A stretch of DNA of 64,000 nucleotides from NCBI GenBank assembly GCA_902786855.1, contig CADAEH010000002.1, forward strand, positions 245,244-309,243, read 5' to 3'. Position numbers and translations under genes: made by a program. The DNA is from an uncultured Eubacteriales bacterium (GTDB lineage: Bacteria > Bacillota > Clostridia > Peptostreptococcales > Anaerovoracaceae). Positions 15,598 through 24,809 of this stretch are shown here, one piece after another; the stretch's first letter is position 1, and every line of letters begins with the position of its first letter. Under the pieces are notes generated by a model that saw only the letters and a list, made by a program, of their open reading frames with translations, was not told the origin of the DNA and did no database searches.

Positions 15598-15707
15598 ATC
15601 CAACCAATGCAAAACTACAGACGCCCTCAAATCATTGATTATTCAACGCTTTGGGGGTGTCGTGCGTAGGGGCAAAAATCCAACCACATCCAATCAAATC
15701 CAACCAC
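15598..15707 (+). repeat. Arm-type repeat cluster, right island end
   Basis: ATCCAACCA at 15598-15606, 15678-15686 and 15698-15706, with a variant ATCCAATCA at 15688-15696; the last three are at 10-bp steps, one helical turn. It lies between the integrase stop and the tRNA terminator. The same motif is in tandem at the left end. Confidence 0.65.
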
Positions 15708-15720
15708 TTCCCGAACTAAA

Positions 15721-15744
15721 AAACCGTTGAAATTTCAACGGTTT
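15721..15744 (-). terminator. tRNA-Ala terminator (24-bp palindrome)
   Basis: A perfect 24-bp palindrome with half AAACCGTTGAAA; on the minus strand it ends in a run of six T. It lies 3 bp beyond the encoded CCA of the tRNA. It was brought by the element, since the original chromosomal downstream sequence is now at the left end. Confidence 0.75.
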
Positions 15745-15747
15745 GAA

Positions 15748-15823
15748 TGGTGGAGCGTAGGGGGATCGAACCCCTGGCCTCAAGATTGCGAACCTTGCGC
15801 TCTCCCAGCTGAGCTAACGCCCC
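15748..15823 (-). tRNA. tRNA-Ala (CGC)
   Basis: 76 nt with encoded CCA. All arms fold: acceptor GGGGCGT/ACGCTCC with the alanine identity pair G3-U70, D-arm GCTC/GAGC, anticodon stem CAAGG/TCTTG with loop TTCGCAA (anticodon CGC, codon GCG), T-arm AGGGG/CCCCT. Its last 20 nt before the CCA are the island integration core. Confidence 0.95.
15751..15770. other. Island right attachment site within tRNA-Ala
   Basis: Exact 20-nt partner of 6626-6645. The element restores the tRNA 3' end here and adds its own CCA and terminator. Confidence 0.88.
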
Positions 15824-15959
15824 ATGTCTATTGCCGATTGTTATTATAATCCTGGCGCCTTTCTTATTCAATCCCTTAAAACATATATAGAAATGATGAT
15901 TTTTGTATAAATGTAATGTATTCTTTACATCATCATACTGTATATGGGAGGTTACTATT

Positions 15960-17135
15960 ATGAAAAACCGCAGAATCAGACCATATCAGGTCCTGGCTCT
16001 TGCTTTGATCTTATTGCTCAGCATCTTTATGGCGGCATGTTCAGGAGGCGAAGAATCAGCAGAACCTGAAGAAAAAGCCGAAGTCGCAGCCAACCCTCTT
16101 ACGGGAGCTACTGTTGATGAAGGCTTCGATGAGAATGCACTCAATCAGAGAATCGTCGCATTTGTTGTAGAGAATGCACCGGATGCAAGACCTCAGTGGG
16201 GCATGGATGATCCGGAATACTCACCAGACATCGTACTTCAGGGAGAGGTCGAGGCAGGAATCACAAGGACATTGTGGTTATACGCAGACTATAACAAGCT
16301 CCCTGAGATAATCGGACCGATGAGAAGTGCCCGCCCTCCTTATATCAAGTTCTCTGAGCTGTTCGACTCAATATTCATTCACTGGGGTCAGAGCTCTTCA
16401 AAGGGAAATTATATAGGTGCGACTACTGTTTTCAGAAGAGATAAGGTCGATCATATCAACCAGATGACATTCAATGATACAGTCGGTCTCTATGACCGTG
16501 ATCACACACGCTCGGTCTCAATGGAGCACAGAGGTATCCTGTATGGGGACAAGGTTCCGGCAGCTATTGAAGCAAAGGAATTCAGAACAGAACCGAAAGA
16601 ATACACACATCTTAATTTCAGTGATTTTGCATGGATCACAGGTGTAGTACCTGCACAGGCAGTGCGTGTCACCTACTCCGACAAGGCATCGTGGGAAAGA
16701 ACTTACTGGAAATACAACAGTGAAGACAAGAAATATCACACAGCCAACTTTGATAATGATTTCGCAAGAGATAACTTGCTCATCCTCTATGACAACACTG
16801 AGTATGTAGATAAGGGTAACTATCACGGAGAAGTAGGCCATACAGTTACTTACTGCAACTACAATCTCGACGGCGGCAAGGGCTATATCATGAGTCAGGG
16901 CACTGTAAAGGAAATTGAGTGGAGAGTTGACGACGGCAAGCTCGTACTGATAGACGTACAGGCTACTAAGCTGGCTCAGGAAAGAGCTGCCGAGGCTGAA
17001 GAAGGCGAAGAAGCATCTGATGAGGATGCTGAACCGATCGAGATCAATGCCAGCCTCTATCCGGGCAAAACATGGATCGGCTGGGTTTCCAACAATAACG
17101 GAGGAAAAGTAGAAATAATCAACGAAGAAGAGTAA
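15960..17135 (+). CDS. DUF3048 (YerB-like) lipoprotein
   Basis: 391 aa from the ATG at 15960 with GGGAGG upstream; an earlier in-frame ATG at 15903 would put junk before the signal peptide. Type II signal peptide with Cys in FMAACSGG. The body holds the two DUF3048 domains: MDDPEYSPDIVLQGEVEAGI, then IIGPMRSARPPYI and HWGQSS in the N-terminal part, and WITGVVPAQAVRVTYS with the WKYNSEDKKY segment in the C-terminal part. It is a surface lipoprotein of unknown biochemical function, common in Firmicutes. It is monocistronic, followed by a terminator. Confidence 0.9.
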   Translation: MKNRRIRPYQVLALALILLLSIFMAACSGGEESAEPEEKAEVAANPLTGATVDEGFDENALNQRIVAFVVENAPDARPQWGMDDPEYSPDIVLQGEVEAGITRTLWLYADYNKLPEIIGPMRSARPPYIKFSELFDSIFIHWGQSSSKGNYIGATTVFRRDKVDHINQMTFNDTVGLYDRDHTRSVSMEHRGILYGDKVPAAIEAKEFRTEPKEYTHLNFSDFAWITGVVPAQAVRVTYSDKASWERTYWKYNSEDKKYHTANFDNDFARDNLLILYDNTEYVDKGNYHGEVGHTVTYCNYNLDGGKGYIMSQGTVKEIEWRVDDGKLVLIDVQATKLAQERAAEAEEGEEASDEDAEPIEINASLYPGKTWIGWVSNNNGGKVEIINEEE

Positions 17136-17161
17136 CCTCATTCTCATTCATAGATCCATCT

Positions 17162-17210
17162 AAAGCAAAAAGCAGCGGTAGATCCAAGGGATCAGCGCTG
17201 CTTTTGCTTT
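17162..17210 (+). terminator. Terminator after DUF3048 gene
   Basis: AAAGCAAAAAGCAGCG (17162-17177) pairs with its inverted copy ending at 17210 across an 18-nt loop, giving a T-rich 3' arm followed by TCCTCTTTTTT. Confidence 0.8.
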
Positions 17211-17259
17211 TCCTCTTTTTTCTTCTCTGACCGTAAAGTTCAGGTCAGTCTTTCTGATG

Positions 17260-18219
17260 TTATTCTTTGCTCACATCGAGCCCAAGCTCGGCAGGCATGA
17301 ATCTAGGACACACATTTTCATCTGTTACGATAACTGAAGCTGCAAGTCTGGTTCCTATTGCACAGGACTCTGCCATGGACTTTCCGTAAGTCAATCCGAT
17401 CGCTACTCCGGAGAAGAAAGCATCCCCTGCCCCGGTCGTATCATTTACATCTACATTCTGTGATGGACAGTGACCCTTCTGGCCGTCAAGTCCGGCATAA
17501 ACTGCTCCATCGCCACCCAATGTAACTACTATACCCTTCATCTGCGCCTGATGGATCTTATTATAAATAATATCGATCATCTCGTCTGACATCTTATTGT
17601 CATAATCTTCTGAGAAGAGAATACCGGCTTCCTGCCTGTTACAAACAAGACAGTCCAGCTGGCGTATAAGATCGCGGCGCTCAACTGCTATTGACATATT
17701 GGATACAACACCATACACTTTCTTGCCGTATTTGCCGGCAAGTGCGATAGTCTTTTTAAGAACAGGTACGTCTATATCGGTCTCAATAGCTATACTGTCT
17801 GCCCGGGAAAAAATCTCGTCTCCGTCCTCATCAAGGATCCTCTCGATACCGGAAAGATCAGGCCTTTTTGATATAGAGGCGACAACGTCGCCTGTATTGT
17901 CAAAAACTGCAAGCCATGTACCCAGCCCATCAGGAGTTCTTCTGACATAATCGGCACAGCATTGGTGCCTCTGCAGTTTCCTTATAACATCCTCGCCGAG
18001 AGAACTATTATCCACTACGCTCAGAAATGTCGGCCTAAGCTCAATGTTGGCTATATCTTCCGCTATATTCCTTGCCACGCCTCCATGCACTTCAATTACA
18101 TGACCGGAATTGCGCCCGCCCGGTATATACTGTGCATGCGGATAGCCTTTTATATCTACAAAAGCCGCTCCTATGATCACGATACCTGTGCTCTTTATAT
18201 TGTTCATAGCATTCTCCAT
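17260..18219 (-). CDS. PfkB-family sugar/nucleoside kinase
   Basis: 319 aa, ribokinase fold. The N-terminal IIGAAFVDIKGYP and EVHGGVARNIAEDIA and the C-terminal VDVNDTTGAGDAFFSGVAIG (anion hole and catalytic Asp) are PfkB signatures. The GAxxxDIKG start with a GGRNSGHV segment is closest to pseudouridine kinase-like members, but no pseudouridine glycosidase gene is adjacent, so the substrate is open. Start ATG at 18219 with GGGGG 4 nt before; a second ATG follows at 18207. It is divergent from the large membrane protein at 18311. Confidence 0.85.
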   Translation of the reverse strand: MENAMNNIKSTGIVIIGAAFVDIKGYPHAQYIPGGRNSGHVIEVHGGVARNIAEDIANIELRPTFLSVVDNSSLGEDVIRKLQRHQCCADYVRRTPDGLGTWLAVFDNTGDVVASISKRPDLSGIERILDEDGDEIFSRADSIAIETDIDVPVLKKTIALAGKYGKKVYGVVSNMSIAVERRDLIRQLDCLVCNRQEAGILFSEDYDNKMSDEMIDIIYNKIHQAQMKGIVVTLGGDGAVYAGLDGQKGHCPSQNVDVNDTTGAGDAFFSGVAIGLTYGKSMAESCAIGTRLAASVIVTDENVCPRFMPAELGLDVSKE

Positions 18220-18310
18220 GATGCCCCCGTCAGCATGACTGCCCTATATCCTCCGACATATTTTACCATACATGCTGGACATAAAGCCTGCATTTTATGA
18301 TAATAATCAC

Positions 18311-20716
18311 ATGGAGCGCATAATCAGCAGTTTATTCAGGAAAACCCTGTTATTATTGTTTGTCCTTGCATTCATCATGCAAGGTTCGGTTTTTTATGCT
18401 CTCGCCACGGGTGAAACAGACAGTGCTGTTTCCGGTGATACAGATAATGGTATAACTGATGATGTCGGCCTCATTACGGCCGATGATGCAGCCAGCGCAG
18501 CGCAGGCAGCTGAAAACAATGAAAACACTGCCCCTCCGATCTCTTTTATCCCTAAAGACCGCTACAGTACACTCAAATATATCGATTTCCCATTCCTTGA
18601 TACCAAAACCGTAGCCTATGAGTGGCATTTTCCATATGCCGACAAATTCTTCCGCAGGTCATCCGACTCATTCAGTATCAGTCTTGCCCAGGGTTCTCTG
18701 GGACTTGCTTTGTCAGCTTTCCGCAGTACACCTGATGTCGTGGCTCCTCAGTACGAGACATATCTGAAAGAGGCCGGATTCACTGATCTATACTCCTTTG
18801 GTTATGATCAGCCTACAACAGAGGATTCGCTCTCAGGAATAATCGGCAGCAAGAAAATCGATGATTTTACCCTTATCGCTGCAGTTACCTGTGGTCAGGG
18901 ATATGAAAATGAATGGGCTGGAAATCTCAGAGTCGGCAGCGGCGACAGGCATGAAGGATTTAACAGAGCAGCTCAGAAGCTGGAAAACTATATAAGGAGA
19001 TATATCAGGGACAATAAAATTGATGGTGAAAAGAAACTCTGGCTGTCAGGAATATCGCGTGCGGCTGCTGTCGGTAATATAACTGCAGCTGACATGATAG
19101 AGAGCGGAGAGTATGAAGATATATACGCTTACCTATTTGGCGTGCCGAGAACAACTAAGGCCCCTGTCAGATACTCCGGGATCTATAACATCTGCGGACA
19201 GTATGACCCTGTTTCTTCAGTTCCGTTGCAGTCATGGGGATATGAGCGTTACGGGACTGACCTGTATACACCGGCTCAGGAAGCAGAAACCAGTTTTACC
19301 GAACTGGCATCCTATGCTAATCAGGTCAGCCAAAGACTTGAGAATAAAAACTACCGCAATAATCCTGAGATCAATTATCAATTGCATCTTATCATGGAGT
19401 TTCTGGGAGAATTCTTCCCTACTTCGGAAGACTATGCTGAAAGATTCCAGGATGAGCTGATCAATGCCTGGAACCATCATGATCATGAACACCTCGCTAC
19501 TATGATCAAGTCTGCTATGTCGGATGTCGATACTTCCGACCCGCGTGAGAGATACTCCAGAAGAGTTTTCATCGATTACATTTCATATATTGCAGCACAG
19601 CACATGCGCTATGAACAGCGTCAGGTCAAGGTCGGCAGCTGGGATCCGGACGAGTCTCTGGCAGCCAATGTTGCGCTTGAGCACAGACCATCAACTTATG
19701 TCAAATGGCTTTTCGCCCATATAGATGACCAGGATATGCTCCTTGGCAGTGTAACATCCAGGAGGATCGCTTTCGATGGCAACGTAAGTGTAACCGTATG
19801 CCAGGATGGCGTTCCCCTGACATGGATCGATGATAAAGGCAATGTCTATATTCCTGAGCCTGCCTCAGATTACAAAGGTGAAGCACTTCCCGAACTGTTC
19901 ATGATGAAAAACGGCCGTGAAACTGTGGTCAGCCTGCCATCCGATGAAGAATATTATATAGAGATAGGATCAGCAAAAGGCGGTCATCTTACCTACTTTG
20001 ATGTGAATGTTTCTCCTAAAAGTCTTATGGGAAGCTCTGGTCAGATGTGGTTATGCATGCTGCAGCCGGGCCGATACGGATTCACCGTCACCCCGGGACA
20101 GGAACTTGCTGATCCGGAAACCATAGATGGCGGACTTACAACATCCGGAAGCATCGATTTTAAATATTCGCCTGCGATCGTTATGAGTAATGAGCTTGAT
20201 TCGACAAGAATGTCATATCTCAGTCTCAGCAATGCTCTCGTATTCACAACATGCGTGATCGGTTTTCTTCTGCTGCTGGGTATGATCTGTCTGGTCACAT
20301 CTCTGATCCACTGGTATAAAATAAAAAGGCTTGGTCACAAGCCTTACTCAAACTGGTATGTCATTGTCCCGCATATCATAGTTATTGCGGTCTTTGCTGC
20401 AATGACTCAGTTTTTCACGTTCTTTCTGTTTTCTATCGGAAGAGCCAGAGCTGAATGTGCTGCAATCTGTGTGCTCTTTATCTTTCTGCTCGCGCTCAGG
20501 GGAAGCCTGCGCAGCAGACGCAGATCAACAACTGTATACACACTTGCGATGTTTGCGCTTGTACCATTGACGCAGCTTTATTACCACAATGGCCCACTGG
20601 ACACATATTCAACTGTACATATGATTCTGTACTTCCTGATTGTCGCACTGCTCACCTATGGTGCGGTGCGTACATTCCCGCAAGACGCAAAAGATAAAAC
20701 CGTTCCGGCCGCTTAA
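18311..20716 (+). CDS. Large lipase-like alpha/beta-hydrolase with C-terminal membrane helices
   Basis: About 801 aa. Signal peptide at the start (RKTLLLLFVLAFIMQ). The region from about 40 to 340 resembles DUF2974/Mbeg1-type lipase-like hydrolases: TLIAAVTCGQGY, then the nucleophile elbow LSGISRAAAVGN, and CGQYDPVSSVP before a possible catalytic loop. A beta-rich domain follows, then 5-6 membrane helices in the last 170 residues (ALVFTTCVIGFLLLLGMICL and later). The catalytic domain would be outside and anchored. The start is uncertain: neither 18311 nor the upstream in-frame ATG at 18272 has a clear binding site. The stop overlaps that of ilvN on the other strand. Confidence 0.7.
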   Translation: MERIISSLFRKTLLLLFVLAFIMQGSVFYALATGETDSAVSGDTDNGITDDVGLITADDAASAAQAAENNENTAPPISFIPKDRYSTLKYIDFPFLDTKTVAYEWHFPYADKFFRRSSDSFSISLAQGSLGLALSAFRSTPDVVAPQYETYLKEAGFTDLYSFGYDQPTTEDSLSGIIGSKKIDDFTLIAAVTCGQGYENEWAGNLRVGSGDRHEGFNRAAQKLENYIRRYIRDNKIDGEKKLWLSGISRAAAVGNITAADMIESGEYEDIYAYLFGVPRTTKAPVRYSGIYNICGQYDPVSSVPLQSWGYERYGTDLYTPAQEAETSFTELASYANQVSQRLENKNYRNNPEINYQLHLIMEFLGEFFPTSEDYAERFQDELINAWNHHDHEHLATMIKSAMSDVDTSDPRERYSRRVFIDYISYIAAQHMRYEQRQVKVGSWDPDESLAANVALEHRPSTYVKWLFAHIDDQDMLLGSVTSRRIAFDGNVSVTVCQDGVPLTWIDDKGNVYIPEPASDYKGEALPELFMMKNGRETVVSLPSDEEYYIEIGSAKGGHLTYFDVNVSPKSLMGSSGQMWLCMLQPGRYGFTVTPGQELADPETIDGGLTTSGSIDFKYSPAIVMSNELDSTRMSYLSLSNALVFTTCVIGFLLLLGMICLVTSLIHWYKIKRLGHKPYSNWYVIVPHIIVIAVFAAMTQFFTFFLFSIGRARAECAAICVLFIFLLALRGSLRSRRRSTTVYTLAMFALVPLTQLYYHNGPLDTYSTVHMILYFLIVALLTYGAVRTFPQDAKDKTVPAA

Positions 20717-21186
20717 CCTTTCTCCATCGCGATAGGTCCGGTACGTTGTATCTCAGAGATACCATAGCTTTTAAGCATCTGAATGAAATCCTCGACGCCT
20801 TCCGGATCTGAATGATACTCAAGCAGCAGATGCTTAGGCATCACCTTCATTATCTTCGCGCCTGTTATCTGGCAGAGTTCGATCAGCTGAGATCTGTTGG
20901 ATGCATTGTATGCTACTTTGACCAGCATCATCTCAAGGCATATGCTCTTAGCCTCATTGAGTCTCCTGACTCTTATCACATTGACTTTTTTATTGAGTTG
21001 CTTTTCTATCTGGTCGATAGTCCTCTGATCACCGGTGCTTATTATGGTCATGCTCGAGATCTCATGGTTGTCAGTCTCTCCTACCGCAAGGCTGTCTATA
21101 TTGAATCCACGGCGGGCAAAAAGCCCGGAAATCGACGAGAGCACGCCGTCCCTGTTTTCAACGAGTACAGAAAAAATCCCTTTCAT
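20713..21186 (-). CDS. ilvN: Acetolactate synthase small (regulatory) subunit
   Basis: 157 aa. N-terminal ACT domain with the canonical FSVLVENRDGVLSSISGLFA and RGFNIDSLAVGETD, and the conserved C-terminal domain (VKVAYNASNRSQLIELC). It activates the catalytic subunit and confers valine feedback inhibition in branched-chain amino acid synthesis. It lies 28 bp downstream of ilvB in the same operon. Length is typical of IlvN/IlvH. Confidence 0.95.
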   Translation of the reverse strand: MKGIFSVLVENRDGVLSSISGLFARRGFNIDSLAVGETDNHEISSMTIISTGDQRTIDQIEKQLNKKVNVIRVRRLNEAKSICLEMMLVKVAYNASNRSQLIELCQITGAKIMKVMPKHLLLEYHSDPEGVEDFIQMLKSYGISEIQRTGPIAMEKG

Positions 21187-21214
21187 TTCGTTATCTCCTG
21201 TTGTCTCTCATCTG

Positions 21215-22834
21215 TTATTTTACGTTATCTTCTCCGGACACATCACATACCATCAGGCATGCACCCTCACAGCCCAGGAATCTGTCCAGTTTCTCATCGA
21301 GTTCTTCGGTCGATGAACACCTGAAATATGGCATATCATACGCTTCAGCGATCCTCTCATAATACGGCCACTCTCCCAGAGCAACGCCCTCATAATGCGA
21401 ATCGTATGCGTTCTTCTGGTACTCTCTTACCAGACCCAGATAATTGTTTTTTACGATGATGACCTTGATATCCAGACCGTTCTCACGTACTGTTGCTAGT
21501 TCATTCATGCACATCTGAAATGCACCGTCTCCGCATACGGCAACTGTCTGCCTGTCCGGAGCATAGAACTTAGCACCGATAGCTGCAGGAATAGAATATC
21601 CCATTGTTCCCATTCCTCCTGTCGTGAGGAAACGTCCTTCCTTCATCACATAGTTATCAGCGCTCCACAGCTGGTTCTGTCCGACATCAGCTACATATAT
21701 AGCATCATCATCCATCTTGTCTGAAAGCATCTGCACAAGAGTATTAGGATTTACGAACCTGTCGCTGAACACTCTGCTGTCTACAGTGCTGTGCTTGATC
21801 TCCTCAAGCTCATCTGCCCAGCTCATATCTGTCACTCTGATATCCTGCTCGGTAAGTATTTCAAAGATATCTTTCACATCTCCTACCAGAGGGATGTTCG
21901 GACCCATATTCTTTCCTATCTCAGCAGTATCGATATCTATGTGGATGACAGCAACACGCTTTTCAAGTCTTTCAGGTTTTGGTATCGCCCTGTCTGCAAG
22001 TCTGGCTCCTACTATGAGGAGCAGATCCGCCCTGCTTACGGCTTTATTGGCATAAGGCTTGCCGTTATTGCCAAGCATTCCGAAATTAAGAGGATGCTTT
22101 TTTGGCAGCACACCCATACCCATCATAGTATGTACAAGTGGAATATTGAACTTCTCGCAGAATTCTTTTACAAGCTGCTGCCCGCCGCCGAGGATCACTC
22201 CGCCTCCGGCGCATACAAGTGGTTTTTTTGCCTGATTGAGAGCTGTTACAACCCTGCGCATCTGGTTCATGTTAACGCGTATCTCAGGCTTGTAACCTCT
22301 TATGGATACACCCTCAGGGTACACGTAATTCTTCCTCAGCTCGCGATTCTGGATATCCATAGGTACATCGATCAGTACAGGTCCTTTTCGCCCTGTAGAG
22401 GCGATATAGAAGGCTTCTTTGAAGACCCTCGGGATGTCGTCCGGATCCTTGACAAGGTAGCTGTGCTTGACGAATGATTCTGTCGCGCCACGCATATCGG
22501 CTTCCTGGAAAACGTCTCTTCCGAGCAGGTCACTTGAGACCTGACCTGATATGGCGACGATAGGAATGCTGTCAGCATAAGCTGTAGCCAGCGCAGTGAT
22601 CAGGTTGGTTGCTCCCGGTCCGCTCGTGACCACACATACTGCAGGTTTTCCGCTCATCCTTGCATATCCGCTGGCAGCATGGCCGGCATTCTGCTCCTGT
22701 CTGACAAGGATATGCTCTATATCTGAGTTGTACAGACCTTCGTAAAAAGGTGCTATAGCTACGCCCGGATATCCGAACACCTTGGTAATGCCTTCATTTT
22801 TAAGACATTCAATCATTGCTTGTGCGCCTGTCAT
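21215..22834 (-). CDS. ilvB: Acetolactate synthase large (catalytic) subunit
   Basis: 539 aa, thiamine diphosphate enzyme that condenses two pyruvates (or pyruvate with 2-oxobutyrate). Seen: MTGAQAMIECLKNEGI, catalytic Glu in VRQEQNAGHAASGYAR, TSGPGATNLITALA, the FAD/central domain, and the TPP-Mg motif GDGAFQMCMNEL ending in NN. It is slightly shorter than the usual 550-570 aa but complete. Its start overlaps the Nudix stop by 4 nt (ATGA), so the operon runs Nudix-ilvB-ilvN. I see no T-box leader. Confidence 0.95.
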   Translation of the reverse strand: MTGAQAMIECLKNEGITKVFGYPGVAIAPFYEGLYNSDIEHILVRQEQNAGHAASGYARMSGKPAVCVVTSGPGATNLITALATAYADSIPIVAISGQVSSDLLGRDVFQEADMRGATESFVKHSYLVKDPDDIPRVFKEAFYIASTGRKGPVLIDVPMDIQNRELRKNYVYPEGVSIRGYKPEIRVNMNQMRRVVTALNQAKKPLVCAGGGVILGGGQQLVKEFCEKFNIPLVHTMMGMGVLPKKHPLNFGMLGNNGKPYANKAVSRADLLLIVGARLADRAIPKPERLEKRVAVIHIDIDTAEIGKNMGPNIPLVGDVKDIFEILTEQDIRVTDMSWADELEEIKHSTVDSRVFSDRFVNPNTLVQMLSDKMDDDAIYVADVGQNQLWSADNYVMKEGRFLTTGGMGTMGYSIPAAIGAKFYAPDRQTVAVCGDGAFQMCMNELATVRENGLDIKVIIVKNNYLGLVREYQKNAYDSHYEGVALGEWPYYERIAEAYDMPYFRCSSTEELDEKLDRFLGCEGACLMVCDVSGEDNVK

Positions 22835-23235
22835 TTCTGACCCCCATTTATAAATCTTTCTTCAAGTAGTTCAATGATCTCAATATCTGACGGAAGCCAT
22901 TTTACCTGTCTGAGATCATCACATGGCAGCCATTTCGCTGCTTCATGCTCAAGCAGTGTAAGGCTGCCGCTCACCACACTGCAGAGAAAACAATCCATCG
23001 AAACATGAAACTCAGGATAATCATATTCAATAGTTGTAAGATACTCATCGACTGTGATGACAGTATCCAGTTCCTCAACTATCTCCCGCTTCAGTGCCTC
23101 TTCGGCCGTCTCGCCGGGTTCCAGCTTTCCTCCCGGAAATTCCCACCAGTCCTTATAGTTGCCGTATCCTCTCTGTGTAGCAAATATCCTGTTGCCGTCT
23201 GTAATTACAGCGGCAGCTACTTTTATCTTTTTCAT
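22831..23235 (-). CDS. Nudix hydrolase, MutT-like
   Basis: 134 aa. The Nudix box GxLxPGETxxEAxxREIxEEL is seen from residue 37, after WWEFPGG. The KKIKVAAAVI start, WEFPGGKLEPGE, and C-terminal AAKWLPCDDLRQVKWLPSD match MutT/8-oxo-dGTP diphosphatases. It would clear oxidised nucleotides; its place ahead of ilvB looks incidental. It overlaps ilvB by 4 nt and starts 13 bp after the lipoprotein gene. Confidence 0.9.
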   Translation of the reverse strand: MKKIKVAAAVITDGNRIFATQRGYGNYKDWWEFPGGKLEPGETAEEALKREIVEELDTVITVDEYLTTIEYDYPEFHVSMDCFLCSVVSGSLTLLEHEAAKWLPCDDLRQVKWLPSDIEIIELLEERFINGGQK

Positions 23236-23248
23236 GCTTTATACTTTA

Positions 23249-24733
23249 TCAATCGCTGTCTGCAGTCTGGAATGGACTGTTGACAGCGCCCTCTCCTATT
23301 TTCTGCAAATACTCAAGGAGATCCTTATACCTTGCCTCCTGAGAAGCGTTATTGACATCCCATTGTACATCCGTAGGGTAGATTGCTACAAACACCTTAT
23401 TGGTGTTACGTCCCCTTCCTGCAATGTGGTAGCTCGGGATATTTTCGTATGAAGTGTCATCCGGATCATATGCCTTGATCGTCACGAGATTTCCGCCGCA
23501 TCCTGCGTTCTTACCCGGAATATATACGACAGAGAATGAATCCGGTGTATCCTGTTCGAAATCCCAGTCTTCATATCCGAGAGGCATGGTCAGAAGGAAG
23601 TCATTGCCGTATAGATATACAATGGTATCCTCTTTCTTTATCTGTGATCCTGCCAGGATATCATATTGATCCTGATTGCCCCCTGTATTGCTTTGTCCGG
23701 AGTTGCCGCCAGTGTTATCTGAACCGCCCTGCATCTTGCTTTCTACCTGAGAGAGGGCTGCAGCCATCTCTGTTGACAGGTCATAATCTCTTACTGTTCC
23801 GTCAGTAAGACTGTATATCCTGATCGTCCGGCTCTTTGCGCGCAGCATATAATCGCTGAATCTGAACCCGAATGATTTGCCGGGAAACCTGACATCACTT
23901 CCAAGGTCTTTTTCGCCGTCAGCTGAATGCAGTCTGACATCTCCGTCTTCGTCAAGATAGAGTACGTTGGTGCCGTTGGTCCAGATACAGTCCTCATATT
24001 CATTGATATCTTCATCAAGGTCTATCTCTTCGACCTTGTCTGCACCAATGGAATACGCTTTGAGATCGTCCCCTTCAATATAATAAAGCTTGCCGCCTGC
24101 CTGTTGTATCACTGCTGCCGGTGCAAGATCAGCAAGAGAAGTGTCGTCCTTAAAGTCAAGGCTCAGCAGATGGAGACTTCCATCCTTTTTAGTATAGTAT
24201 ATACCATTGGATGTGACCTCAAAATCGCCGGTTTCAGTGGTAAGGTCGACTTTTTCGCCTCCGTCTGTCGGAATATAACAAAGCGAAGTTCCGTATACGA
24301 AGAAGATTTTATCGTCAAATATCTGAAAATGATTGAATTCTGACAGCCTTTCTTTCCAGAGGACTACAGGCTTGGCTGATGACTGGCCGCTTGTGAACAT
24401 ATCCAGATCATATTTGAACAGTCCGTCACTGGCAGATACGTACAGATCATTGCCATAAACTGCCAGTGTATAGATATTGCCGGTGAAACCGCCTTCTATA
24501 ACGAATTCTGACAGACTGCCTTCCTGAAATTTTGCACTGCACAGCAGATTGTCATATCCGAAGAAAGCTATGTTGCTGTCATGAACATACACGCTTCTTC
24601 CCATAACTGTATCGTCTGAGATAGCAGAATAGTCTTCATTGCTTCCCCCATCGCTGCCATTACAGCCTGCGAGCGACAGAACCGTTATGATGACCAGAAG
24701 TAATACACACGCCTTAGAAATCCACTTCTTCAT
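23249..24733 (-). CDS. Lipoprotein with DUF5050-like repeats
   Basis: 494 aa. Type II signal peptide with Cys24 (LSLAGCNG). Residues about 45-310 are repeated short beta segments of the form xxIYYTKKDGSLHLLS and LYYIEGDDLKAYSI, typical of the DUF5050 beta-propeller-like surface proteins of Clostridia. A Ser/Gly/Asn/Gln-rich linker (GGNSGQSNTGGNQDQ) leads to a C-terminal domain of about 130 residues (FLLTMPLGYEDWDFEQ) that is unassigned. A surface sensor or binding role is plausible but unproven. It lies 13 bp upstream of the Nudix gene. Confidence 0.75.
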   Translation of the reverse strand: MKKWISKACVLLLVIITVLSLAGCNGSDGGSNEDYSAISDDTVMGRSVYVHDSNIAFFGYDNLLCSAKFQEGSLSEFVIEGGFTGNIYTLAVYGNDLYVSASDGLFKYDLDMFTSGQSSAKPVVLWKERLSEFNHFQIFDDKIFFVYGTSLCYIPTDGGEKVDLTTETGDFEVTSNGIYYTKKDGSLHLLSLDFKDDTSLADLAPAAVIQQAGGKLYYIEGDDLKAYSIGADKVEEIDLDEDINEYEDCIWTNGTNVLYLDEDGDVRLHSADGEKDLGSDVRFPGKSFGFRFSDYMLRAKSRTIRIYSLTDGTVRDYDLSTEMAAALSQVESKMQGGSDNTGGNSGQSNTGGNQDQYDILAGSQIKKEDTIVYLYGNDFLLTMPLGYEDWDFEQDTPDSFSVVYIPGKNAGCGGNLVTIKAYDPDDTSYENIPSYHIAGRGRNTNKVFVAIYPTDVQWDVNNASQEARYKDLLEYLQKIGEGAVNSPFQTADSD

Positions 24734-24809
24734 GATGTCCCTCCCAAGGTCACTTCAGTCACTGTTTATTTCCTAAAATGTTATCACAAAACAGATAGTA
24801 ATGGAATTA

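Larger units (their letters stand above)
6646..15750. mobile_element. Integrative genomic island in tRNA-Ala carrying cas1-cas2
   Basis: Bounded by 20-bp direct repeats (6626-6645 and 15751-15770) with a tyrosine recombinase 156 bp inside the right end. Content on the minus strand from the right: cas1, cas2, CRISPR-like repeat, MATE and a secreted protein, repeat, GNAT, GH172, Abi/HEPN pseudogene, repeat. On the plus strand are a 165-aa protein and the integrase. No conjugation, phage structural or replication genes are seen, so it is non-autonomous or relies on other elements for transfer. Arm-site-like ATCCAACCA repeats occur at both ends. Confidence 0.85.

Noticed and set aside
6646-15750. 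Insertion sequence or transposon
   Set aside because: No transposase gene or terminal inverted repeats are visible; the ends are tRNA-derived direct repeats next to a tyrosine integrase.
20713-23235. T-box or amino-acid riboswitch before ilvB
   Set aside because: The ilvB start overlaps the Nudix gene and I found no T-box core or anti-terminator upstream.
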